A DNA stretch of 33,908 bases from Actinomycetes bacterium (GTDB taxonomy: Bacteria; Actinomycetota; Thermoleophilia; BMS3ABIN01): positions 34,125-68,032 of the forward strand of contig JAJZQT010000001.1 of assembly GCA_021803005.1 (NCBI GenBank). Reading direction: 5' to 3'. Positions 9,188-16,563 of the stretch are shown here, piece after piece (within the stretch, counting starts at the first letter, position 1; each line of letters starts with the position of its first letter). Under the pieces are notes generated by a model that saw nothing but the letters and a program-made list of their open reading frames with translations, was not told the origin of the DNA and did not search any database. Position numbers and translations under genes: made by a program.

Positions 9188-9953
9188 GCCCGCCGTCCCC
9201 GTGCCGCCCGCGGTTTTCGCCGGGCTCCTCCAGAAAACGCCGGTAAAGCAAGTCGCCGTTAACCAGCAGGAACGCGACAGAAAGAAGCGGCAGCGCCGGC
9301 ACGCCGATCCCGAGGGTGACCCCGGCAATCATCGTGGCCACGAATGAAGCCGCGAGCACCAGCGCCGCCGTCAGGCGTCTGAGGCGCCAGATCAGGGTAC
9401 AGCCGACAAACAGTGAAAAGAATACGATGTCGCTTACGCCCAGGCGCGAGACCGCGTTTGCACCGAAGACCGGCAGGCTGATCGTGAAATAGTCGATCCA
9501 GGGCCCGCCGCTCTCGACCATCTTCTTGGTTGGACCCAAGAAGACGCTCCAGAAATCGACGAAGATGATCAACGCCGAGATCAGCAGTACCTGGCTGATC
9601 GAAGTTAGCATGAGGGCCAGCCAGAGACCGGCGGTGGTGGCGAACACGATCTTGGCGACGGTCTCGACGTGGGTCCATCCCAGCGTGAAAGCGCCGGTGG
9701 CGATCAGCCCCGACGACAGGGTCAAAAGCAGCAGGCGATGCCGCAGATTGATGAGGAAGGCCAGGCTTGATGAAAGGCCGCAGGCGGCTATGAGCCCGAG
9801 TGCGAAAGAGACCATGAGCCGGGTGTCCGAGTCGGCGCCGAGCGTGCCGGTAGCCAGCAGCGCGGTCAGAGCCGCGCCCAGAGCGGCGATGATGCCGGCA
9901 AAGGTCAGAGCCGCGCGCAGCTCGGCGCCAAGGTTGATGCTGGGCGTCCGCAT
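9177..9953 (-). CDS. Multi-pass membrane protein, unknown function
   Basis: MRTPSINLGAELRAALTFAGIIAALGAALTALLA..., many hydrophobic helices. AGGAG ribosome-binding site before the ATG at 9953; the longer track start lacks support. Confidence 0.72.
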   Translation of the reverse strand: MRTPSINLGAELRAALTFAGIIAALGAALTALLATGTLGADSDTRLMVSFALGLIAACGLSSSLAFLINLRHRLLLLTLSSGLIATGAFTLGWTHVETVAKIVFATTAGLWLALMLTSISQVLLISALIIFVDFWSVFLGPTKKMVESGGPWIDYFTISLPVFGANAVSRLGVSDIVFFSLFVGCTLIWRLRRLTAALVLAASFVATMIAGVTLGIGVPALPLLSVAFLLVNGDLLYRRFLEEPGENRGRHGDGGRGS

Positions 9954-10011
9954 TGGAACTCCTTTCGGATCCCGGCCCGGGTGGAGCCTGGCAACACGGC
10001 TTTGTTCCACC

Positions 10012-10614
10012 CTAGTACGGCGGTAATGACTCGTACCAGTCACCAAGGATCTTGAAGGCTTTCCAGAAACGGGTTTTTCGTCGTTGATCATTGAGGGAAG
10101 TGTCGATCTCGGGGGTTATGAGCGCTTCCGAAGTCGGTGTGAACGGCTGGATTTCCCCCGGGCGGTACTGCAGTTCCCTGGCCAGCGGGAATTCCATGCG
10201 GTTGACAGCCTCGAGGGTCTGTTCGCCCATGACGACCACCAGTTTCGGCTGAATGACCATCAGCTCCCGCACCAGATACCGTGGGCAATTCTCCCGGGCC
10301 TCCTCTTCGGTCGCGGTAGCGCACTTTATGATGTTGGTGCCATACAGCAGCAGCGAATCAATGCCGAGCTTCTGGCAGCCCTTCATGACCGCTTCGCCGG
10401 AGCGGCCGTAAAAAGCGACGCCCTCGGATGCTTCGCTGGGCAGGGTCCTGTATTTGATCAGGAAGATGTCCGCGAGGGGATGGCCCGAACCGATGACCGG
10501 CACCGCCCGGCCGTGGACACACTTCTCACAGTGGGTCAGCTCGCGGCAGAGCTCGTTGATGTCGGCGATAGCGCGGGTAAGATGCTTGTCGTAGATATCG
10601 TCGGGATTAGGCAA
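10012..10614 (-). CDS. Uracil-DNA glycosylase family 4/5-like Fe-S protein with divergent motif I
   Basis: CEKCVHGRAVPVIGSGHPLADIFLI...VAFYGRSGEAVMKG...YGTNIIKCATATEEEARENCPRYLVRELMVIQPKLVVVMGEQTLEAV resembles UDG4, but no GE(A/G)PG. Confidence 0.72.
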   Translation of the reverse strand: MPNPDDIYDKHLTRAIADINELCRELTHCEKCVHGRAVPVIGSGHPLADIFLIKYRTLPSEASEGVAFYGRSGEAVMKGCQKLGIDSLLLYGTNIIKCATATEEEARENCPRYLVRELMVIQPKLVVVMGEQTLEAVNRMEFPLARELQYRPGEIQPFTPTSEALITPEIDTSLNDQRRKTRFWKAFKILGDWYESLPPY

Positions 10615-10712
10615 TGACTTCCTTCTTGTGAAAAAACGGCGTATTTCCTGCCCGCAAGCTATTAGTTATTAGCCGCTCGCCGGACAAATCCTTTAAGCGC
10701 CGGAAAGAGGCC

Positions 10713-12071
10713 TCAGCCGCGTTCGAAGAGAGAAACCGTCTCGATATGGGGGGTGTGCGGGAACATATCAACCGCGCCGACGCGCACCAGGCGGTAGCCG
10801 CTTGCGGCCAGCTGCGAGGCGTTTGACGCCATGGTGGAGGCGTTGCATGATACATATATCAGGCGTGGCGCTCCGAGGTCGATGATACGCTGTACCTCTT
10901 TCTTGCTGGCGCCAGCCCTGGGTGGGTCCAGCATGATTGCGTCGGGCCTGCGTTCGAGTTCGATGTCTTTGAGCATGGTCCTGACCTTGCCGGAAACGAA
11001 CGTGTAATTGGTGATGCCGTTGGCTTTGGCATTCTCGCGCGCCAGCCGCACGGCGTCCTCAACTATCTCCACGCCGAAGACCTCCGAACAGGACCTTGCC
11101 ATGAGCAGTGCGATAGAGCCGATGCCGCAGTAGAGGTCGAAAACAAACTCGTTTTCCTTAAGATTGGCGTAACTAAGCGCCCGCGCGTAAAGCTGCTCGG
11201 CCATGGCTGTGTTGGTCTGCATGAAGGAGGGCGGCGCGACCTTGAGTCTAAGGCCGCGGATCTCTTCGAAAATGTGGTCTCGACCGGCGAGCACCGTAAA
11301 CGGAAACCCGGTGGCTATTGAGGCGCGGGTGGTGTTGACGCTCCAGATCAGGGAGGCGATCCGCGGAAAGTCCGCGGTCAGACGTGCCGCAAAATTCCCG
11401 GCATCGGGGAACGCTCCGGGGCCGGTGACGATGTTTACCATTACCTCGCCGGTATTCATGCCCTCGCGCAGGACCAGATGTCGCCAGAACCCGGTTTCGC
11501 TTTGCTGCTCCCAGGCGGCCAGCCCGGTGTCGCGGGCAAAGTTGCGCACGGCGTTGCGGATGGCGTTGGTTGTCTCGGAGTGCAACAGGCAATCCTGGAT
11601 ATTCACTACGCGGCGCCATTCACCGGGCAGATGGAAGCCCAGGTCGAGGTTTTCTCCGGATGAAAAGGAGAATTCCACCTTGTTTCGATAACGCCAGAGA
11701 GGTTCCGCCGCTAATGGCTCGTCGACCTCAAAACCGTGAATCCCGCCGATGTGCTCGAGGCATTCCGTGACCTGGCTTTGCTTGTACCTGAGCTGGGCGT
11801 CGTAAGCAAGCGTCTGCCAGGAGCAGCCGCCACAGACGCCGAAATGGCGGCACCTCGGTTTCACGCGCTCCGGCGAGGAGTTCAGCAGCTTCCTGACCCG
11901 GGCTTCGGCATAGGAGCGCCGGGCGTGCGTCACGACCGCCCGCACCCTGTCTCCCGGTACGGCGCCCTCGACAAAGATGACAAAGCCATCCTGGCGCGCT
12001 ACCCCTCGACCACCGAAGGCAAGGCTGGCAATTGAAAGGTCGAGCTCCTCTGATTTAAGGGGTTTTTTCAT
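10713..12071 (-). CDS. rlmD: 23S rRNA (uracil-C5)-methyltransferase, RlmD/RumA family
   Basis: TRAM-like N-terminus, CRHFGVCGGCSWQ Fe-S motif, FVFDLYCGIGSIALLMA, MLDPPRAG, IYVSCNASTMASNA. Confidence 0.92.
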   Translation of the reverse strand: MKKPLKSEELDLSIASLAFGGRGVARQDGFVIFVEGAVPGDRVRAVVTHARRSYAEARVRKLLNSSPERVKPRCRHFGVCGGCSWQTLAYDAQLRYKQSQVTECLEHIGGIHGFEVDEPLAAEPLWRYRNKVEFSFSSGENLDLGFHLPGEWRRVVNIQDCLLHSETTNAIRNAVRNFARDTGLAAWEQQSETGFWRHLVLREGMNTGEVMVNIVTGPGAFPDAGNFAARLTADFPRIASLIWSVNTTRASIATGFPFTVLAGRDHIFEEIRGLRLKVAPPSFMQTNTAMAEQLYARALSYANLKENEFVFDLYCGIGSIALLMARSCSEVFGVEIVEDAVRLARENAKANGITNYTFVSGKVRTMLKDIELERRPDAIMLDPPRAGASKKEVQRIIDLGAPRLIYVSCNASTMASNASQLAASGYRLVRVGAVDMFPHTPHIETVSLFERG

Positions 12072-12234
12072 GGCAACAGATCATCGGTCCTTTTTGAGAG
12101 GTTCACGGTTACTGCGAGCTCAGCATAGCAGGAGAAAAACCGCAGGGAAAAGAGGCAGTGCCGGTCTTGGGAAGTGAATGGCCGGCGAGCGGCCGGAAAA
12201 CAGTGCCGGTCAGGAATACCCCGACAGCTCCGGG

Positions 12235-12825
12235 TCAGTTGTGCATACCGCCGGAACCACCGCTCGTGGCGTTGGAATTTTCCAGGATTTTGGGGTGGAT
12301 ATAATACTCGGTTACCATGGAGGACATGGTCATCGGGCCGAACATGCTCCAGTCGACATCCTGCGCGGTTACCCGGTTTACAAAAACCTTTGACGCTATT
12401 TCGTCGCTCTTCGCGCCCTGCGTGACACCGTACATGGTCATCGATACGCTGGACACTTCGGGATACTCGAAGAGGGTCGGCATGACCTTCCGGGATAATG
12501 ATGACATGGTCGCCTCGACAGAACCATCTTCACAGGTGGCCGGACGGTCCACTGCAATGCTGATATCCAGGCTGTTTGTATCGCCAGAGAGTATTGCGGA
12601 TCGCACCTGGGCTGTTTCGCCGAGGCGGCGAGCAGCAACTTCCCGCAGACTGTCCTGGGTGAGCGGGGGGGTCACGAAATTATTGTGAACCGTCATGCCG
12701 CCGCCGGTTGAGGCCTTGTCGAATCCACATCCGCAGACCATCAGCGCCAGAGCCAGCACGGCCATGATTCCAACAATCGTTACAATCGCGTGATCGATTA
12801 CATATTTACTGTTTTTGGCGTTCAT
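12235..12825 (-). CDS. Putative lipoprotein, unknown function
   Basis: Hydrophobic N-terminal helix ending in ALALMVCGCGF (lipobox-like), then a soluble domain. Confidence 0.65.
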   Translation of the reverse strand: MNAKNSKYVIDHAIVTIVGIMAVLALALMVCGCGFDKASTGGGMTVHNNFVTPPLTQDSLREVAARRLGETAQVRSAILSGDTNSLDISIAVDRPATCEDGSVEATMSSLSRKVMPTLFEYPEVSSVSMTMYGVTQGAKSDEIASKVFVNRVTAQDVDWSMFGPMTMSSMVTEYYIHPKILENSNATSGGSGGMHN

Positions 12826-12897
12826 CCCATCAACTGTCTTTGTGGCCTGTTTTTAATTTCCCGAGGTTTCTTCTAACCAGTTGCCATCAATATAGCC

Positions 12898-12915
12898 TAG
12901 CGAATTCCGTGCCAA
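12898..12915 (-). promoter_or_regulatory. Sigma-54-like -24/-12 promoter facing the lipoprotein gene
   Basis: Minus strand TTGGCACGGAATTCGCTA against YTGGCACG-N4-TTGCW: one mismatch, GG/GC spacing preserved, about 75 nt upstream of the ATG at 12825. Confidence 0.6.
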
Positions 12916-13210
12916 CAATCGCGAATTCCGCGCCACCCCGGAATTGATCGCCGAGAGCCCCCGACTTAGCCGTTCCTGCCCAACGCTCATGGCTGTGGAA
13001 GCGAGCAATTTAATCCGGCTTCCGTGGCATATCGCACAGAAGTTGTAGCGTATGCGTCAATTTTAATGTCGTTTACAGGAAATCCTGAGGGCAATCTTCT
13101 CAGTTCCGCGAACGAAGTCCGCCCGCCGTCCCTTTTGCTCCACTCAAAAAAATGACAAATTTGGTAGGAATTATCTTCAGGACGACTATTTTTTCTAATT
13201 TTCATTCAGG

Positions 13211-13228
13211 TTGGCACGGTATTTGCTA
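13211..13228 (+). promoter_or_regulatory. Sigma-54 -24/-12 promoter, full consensus match
   Basis: TTGGCACG-GTAT-TTGCT(A) matches YTGGCACG-N4-TTGCW at every defined position. Confidence 0.75.
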
Positions 13229-13299
13229 CGTAAGGAAAAGAGAAAGCGGTATTTGCGCCCTCAAATCGGTCCGGGTCAAAGCTGCCTTTTTGTTCATCC

Positions 13300-13556
13300 T
13301 TCGGCTCCGGCTGGTCACCGGAGCCAGAAAATTACCGGTGATAATAACCGGTTAGCCCACCCCAGATGATGGCGGCCCAAGTATCGCAGACAAGGGTTCG
13401 GGCTCTCTCAAACCTTGGTGGGGATAGGGGTAAATAGTGGGGATCAACATTGAACTCTGGAGGTTGCTTTGCTTCCAGAGCTGATCCGTTTTCTCTTCCT
13501 TTTTCCACCTTTCGCCGGAGAAGCCGCAAACTGAACTAGGTTTTGTTAGGAGGTGG
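13300..13556 (+). ncRNA. Putative structured 5' leader RNA of the split-Soret cytochrome operon
   Basis: Successive inverted repeats: ggctccgg/ccggagcc (13303-13325), accggt/accggt (13334-13352), caaggGtt/aaccttg (13391-13418), ggatca/tgatcc enclosing ctctgga/tccagag (13441-13487), ccacct/aggtgg (13505-13556). Confidence 0.5.
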
Positions 13557-13627
13557 TACGCCAAGAGGTGAAGACTTAACACGCGTTTAACCCTATTAAT
13601 GTGTGAACGAGTGATGAAGGAGTGAAA

Positions 13628-14554
13628 ATGAAGGACGACCAGATTAATAGCGATTTAGAGGAATGCTCATCGTGTTCCGAGGCTCGCGGCAGCGTGATAT
13701 CGAGGCGTAAGTTCTTAGGCAGGGGCGCACTCGCTGTCGGCGCTGCCGGGGCTACCGTTGCCGCCACCGGGGGATTGGGGTTGCTCACCAACTCCTTCGC
13801 GGGGGCCACTACTCCACCCCCAACCTGCGCGACTGTTCCCGGCACCGTCAAACATCCCCGAGGCACGTGGGGTTATCCCACGGGTGGTCTGGACCCGGCT
13901 GTTTGCGCCGAGCGGGCGTACCACAAGTTCTTCACGCTGTTCTGCTGTGGAGCGGTAATGGATGGCATAATCGGCACGCTGCAGGAAACGCTGGGGTCTC
14001 CCTACACCAACATTGATACCAATATGTTCAAGTTCGGCGGAGCCGGCATCAACGGCTGGGGTACGGTCTGCGGCACGGCTCTGGGCGCCGCGCTGACTAC
14101 CAATATCATCGCCGGCGTTGACGGCACGGTGGACAATGGTAGCGCCATGTCCAATGATCTGATGGCATATTACGCTGCCACGGCGATGCCGGTTTATGTA
14201 CCGGTTTCATCGGAGTACACGACGCGTGGCGGTACCTGCCCCGCTTTTCAGCCTGGTGGGACATTCCCCACGTCGACAGCCGTTTCACCGCTGTGTCACG
14301 TATCGACAAACAAATGGATGAAGGCGGCAAACTCGGCGCCTGTCCACCCGAGCTATACGATCGTCAGCGGCAGCATCGAGAGGAAAGAAAGATGCGCCCG
14401 GTTGTCGGGAACCATGGCTTACAAAACTGTCGAATTGCTCAACGCCTGGAAGGCCGGCACCTATACCTCTGGTGCCTGGGGTGGTCCTGGCGTAGGCAAC
14501 CCCGGCGGATCGCCCGCCCAGAACAACTGCTCTGACTGTCATACACCAGTCTGA
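13628..14554 (+). CDS. Tat-exported split-Soret-cytochrome-c-like protein (C_GCAxxG_C_C-like) with one c-type heme motif
   Basis: SRRKFLGRGALAVGAAGATVAATGG Tat signal; FFTLFCCGAVMDGIIGTL...FGGAGINGWGTVCGTALGAAL; C-terminal NNCSDCHTPV (CxxCH). AAGGAG 5 nt before the ATG. Confidence 0.75.
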   Translation: MKDDQINSDLEECSSCSEARGSVISRRKFLGRGALAVGAAGATVAATGGLGLLTNSFAGATTPPPTCATVPGTVKHPRGTWGYPTGGLDPAVCAERAYHKFFTLFCCGAVMDGIIGTLQETLGSPYTNIDTNMFKFGGAGINGWGTVCGTALGAALTTNIIAGVDGTVDNGSAMSNDLMAYYAATAMPVYVPVSSEYTTRGGTCPAFQPGGTFPTSTAVSPLCHVSTNKWMKAANSAPVHPSYTIVSGSIERKERCARLSGTMAYKTVELLNAWKAGTYTSGAWGGPGVGNPGGSPAQNNCSDCHTPV

Positions 14555-14599
14555 CCATATACCCAGAATAACTTCGCAAACAACCAGGAGGAGAAGGAA

Positions 14600-15061
14600 A
14601 TGAAGTTAATAAAGAGACTGGGTCTGGTGGTGGTCACTGTGGGCCTGATGACCCTGGTGCTGATACAGGGGATAGGCGCCATGGGCAACGCGGCAGTTGG
14701 TGAGTATTCATGTTACTGCACGCAGCCTGTCCTGAGACTGACCCAGGAAAACGTATATTGGGGCAGCTATGCTGATTATACAAACAGAACCCTGTCGATC
14801 GATTACGATGTAAGCAACGACTCCGCCAATTATGCGAACGCTCACAATCTGCAGATACTTGGCACCAGCAACACCGCCGGAGTTTCCTCCATCGACCACG
14901 GACGGAACATCAATATGGTCTCAGCCGGCGAATGCGAGCTGGTTACGGTTAAATACAATGTGCCTCCAGGAGTTGGCTCTTTCAACACCAGGGTATACGC
15001 GACGACCAGGGATCAATGTGGAAATTCCTACGACTACCCGGGTCCGATGCCTTTGTTGTAA
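14600..15061 (+). CDS. Small secreted protein, probable beta-sandwich, unknown function
   Basis: Signal peptide MKLIKRLGLVVVTVGLMTLVLIQGIGAMG, then a beta-rich region with a few Cys. GGAGGAGAAGG ribosome-binding site before the ATG. Confidence 0.7.
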   Translation: MKLIKRLGLVVVTVGLMTLVLIQGIGAMGNAAVGEYSCYCTQPVLRLTQENVYWGSYADYTNRTLSIDYDVSNDSANYANAHNLQILGTSNTAGVSSIDHGRNINMVSAGECELVTVKYNVPPGVGSFNTRVYATTRDQCGNSYDYPGPMPLL

Positions 15062-15113
15062 GGCCGGTATCGCTCGATGGAAAGCCTGCAATGGATCGCG
15101 AGAGGAGGATGCC

Positions 15114-15254
15114 ATGTTCGACAAACAGAACCACTGCCGGGAGCCATATGTGAAGCCCGAGTTGTCAGTGCATGACAATCTAAGGGAGATCACCTTTGAG
15201 TGCCCCCAGTGGCAGTGCAGCGTGACAGTTCCGCCTCCGCCGACGGGAGGTTAA
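15114..15254 (+). CDS. 46-aa putative RiPP precursor peptide
   Basis: MFDKQNHCREPYVKPELSVHDNLREITFECPQWQCSVTVPPPPTGG; AGGAGG 5 nt upstream of the ATG; YxxPxL...LREIT leader-like pattern followed by a CPQWQC segment. Confidence 0.6.
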   Translation: MFDKQNHCREPYVKPELSVHDNLREITFECPQWQCSVTVPPPPTGG

Positions 15255-15380
15255 ACCGCCGGAGAAAGATGAAATACAGGGGGTGGCTGCCTGCGCGGGG
15301 CCGCTCCCTGAAGAAAGTACAATGTAGATAAGCATTGCCGGAGGGTTGCCAAGCGCATTTTTCTCCTGCAATTCGTCAAA

Positions 15381-15409
15381 TTGACATGCCCCGACCCGTA
15401 TCCTAGAAT
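15381..15409 (+). promoter_or_regulatory. Housekeeping-sigma-type promoter of tatA-tatC
   Basis: TTGACA (15381-15386), 17-nt spacer, TAGAAT (15404-15409). GTCAA-A-TTGAC palindrome (15375-15385) overlaps the -35. Confidence 0.75.
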
Positions 15410-15480
15410 GACTTAGGGCATAAAGTTTCAGCCACCAGGGCATAATTGCCTTTCTGTTCACGCGAGATTCGAGGTGCCGA

Positions 15481-15762
15481 ATGTTCGGCGAACTGCTTTC
15501 ACCAATGCACATGCTCTTCATCCTGATTGTCGTGCTGATAATCTTTGGGCCGAAACGCCTGCCCGAGATCGGGAAATCCCTGGGCAGGGGCATCAAGGAA
15601 TTCAAAAAGGCCACCACTGACATTCAGGACAAGCTCAGTGACGAGGACGCCTCGGCGGCCAAGATTGAAAAGGCCGAAACCGAGAAGGTCGCGGAGCCGA
15701 TGCAGGCGCCTGAGGCCAAGGTCGCTCCAGAGCCCCAGAGTCCCGAAACAAAAACAACCTAG
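15481..15762 (+). CDS. tatA: Sec-independent protein translocase TatA/TatB-like subunit
   Basis: [40 protein letters not shown]. Confidence 0.92.
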   Translation: MFGELLSPMHMLFILIVVLIIFGPKRLPEIGKSLGRGIKEFKKATTDIQDKLSDEDASAAKIEKAETEKVAEPMQAPEAKVAPEPQSPETKTT

Positions 15763-15792
15763 CCGCCGCCGGCGGCCCGATCCAGCCCGGTT

Positions 15793-16563
15793 GTGTTCGA
15801 CTCTTCCGACGACCGCGTGATGTCCCTCATCGGGCATCTCGAGGAACTCCGCAAACGACTCGTCATCTGCGCATTCGCCCTGGCGATCGGCATGGTCATC
15901 TGCTTCATCTTCAAGGGCTATCTGCTCGACCTCCTGGTTCAGCCTCTGGGCGACCGGAAACTGATCACCCTGACGCCGACCGAATCCTTCATGACCGTCT
16001 TCAAGGTCGCCGCCTACGTGGGCATGATCGTGGTCTCCCCGGTCATCATCTACCAGATCTGGGCGTTCGTGTCGCCCGGTCTCAAGGGCAAGGAAAAAAG
16101 GGTAATCGTCTTTGCCTCTTTCTTCACCAGCATCCTTTTCCTCTGCGGTGTGGCCTTTGCCTGGCTGCTGGTGCTGCCGCGGGCGCTGAATTTTCTGCTT
16201 ACCTACCAGGATGACTTCTTCAACCAGCAGGTCCAGGCGGCGAGGTATTTTTCCTTTGTCGCCCTTTTCCTGCTCGGCTTCGGGCTGATCTTCGAGCTGC
16301 CGGCGCTGCTTCTGACCCTGGTGCGGCTGGGCATCGTCACCCCGAAAAAACTCGCCCAGAACCGCAGGTACGCGGTGCTGGCCGGCTCGATTCTGAGCGC
16401 GGCGCTGACTCCCAGCCAGGATTTCTTTTCCATTCTGGCCATGGCGATTCCCTTTTACGTCCTCTACGAGATCAGCATCCACCTCGGCAAGCTGGTCCAG
16501 AAGCGGAGCCGCGGCAAGGCCGAGGTCATCGACGGGGGTCCGGAGGGCGAGGCGGCAGGATAA
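15793..16563 (+). CDS. tatC: Sec-independent protein translocase TatC (GTG start)
   Basis: SLIGHLEELRKRLVICAFALAIG, FMTVFKVAAYVGMIVVSPVIIYQIWAFVSPGLKGKEKR, LTPSQDFFS. Confidence 0.96.
   Translation: MFDSSDDRVMSLIGHLEELRKRLVICAFALAIGMVICFIFKGYLLDLLVQPLGDRKLITLTPTESFMTVFKVAAYVGMIVVSPVIIYQIWAFVSPGLKGKEKRVIVFASFFTSILFLCGVAFAWLLVLPRALNFLLTYQDDFFNQQVQAARYFSFVALFLLGFGLIFELPALLLTLVRLGIVTPKKLAQNRRYAVLAGSILSAALTPSQDFFSILAMAIPFYVLYEISIHLGKLVQKRSRGKAEVIDGGPEGEAAG

Noticed and set aside
12156-12211. Direct repeat cagtgccggtc (12156-12166 and 12201-12211)
   Set aside because: Only 11 bp, two copies in GC-rich sequence; likely chance.
13578-13627. gtgtgaacga as a group II intron 5' end
   Set aside because: Short chance similarity; no domain V or reverse transcriptase nearby.
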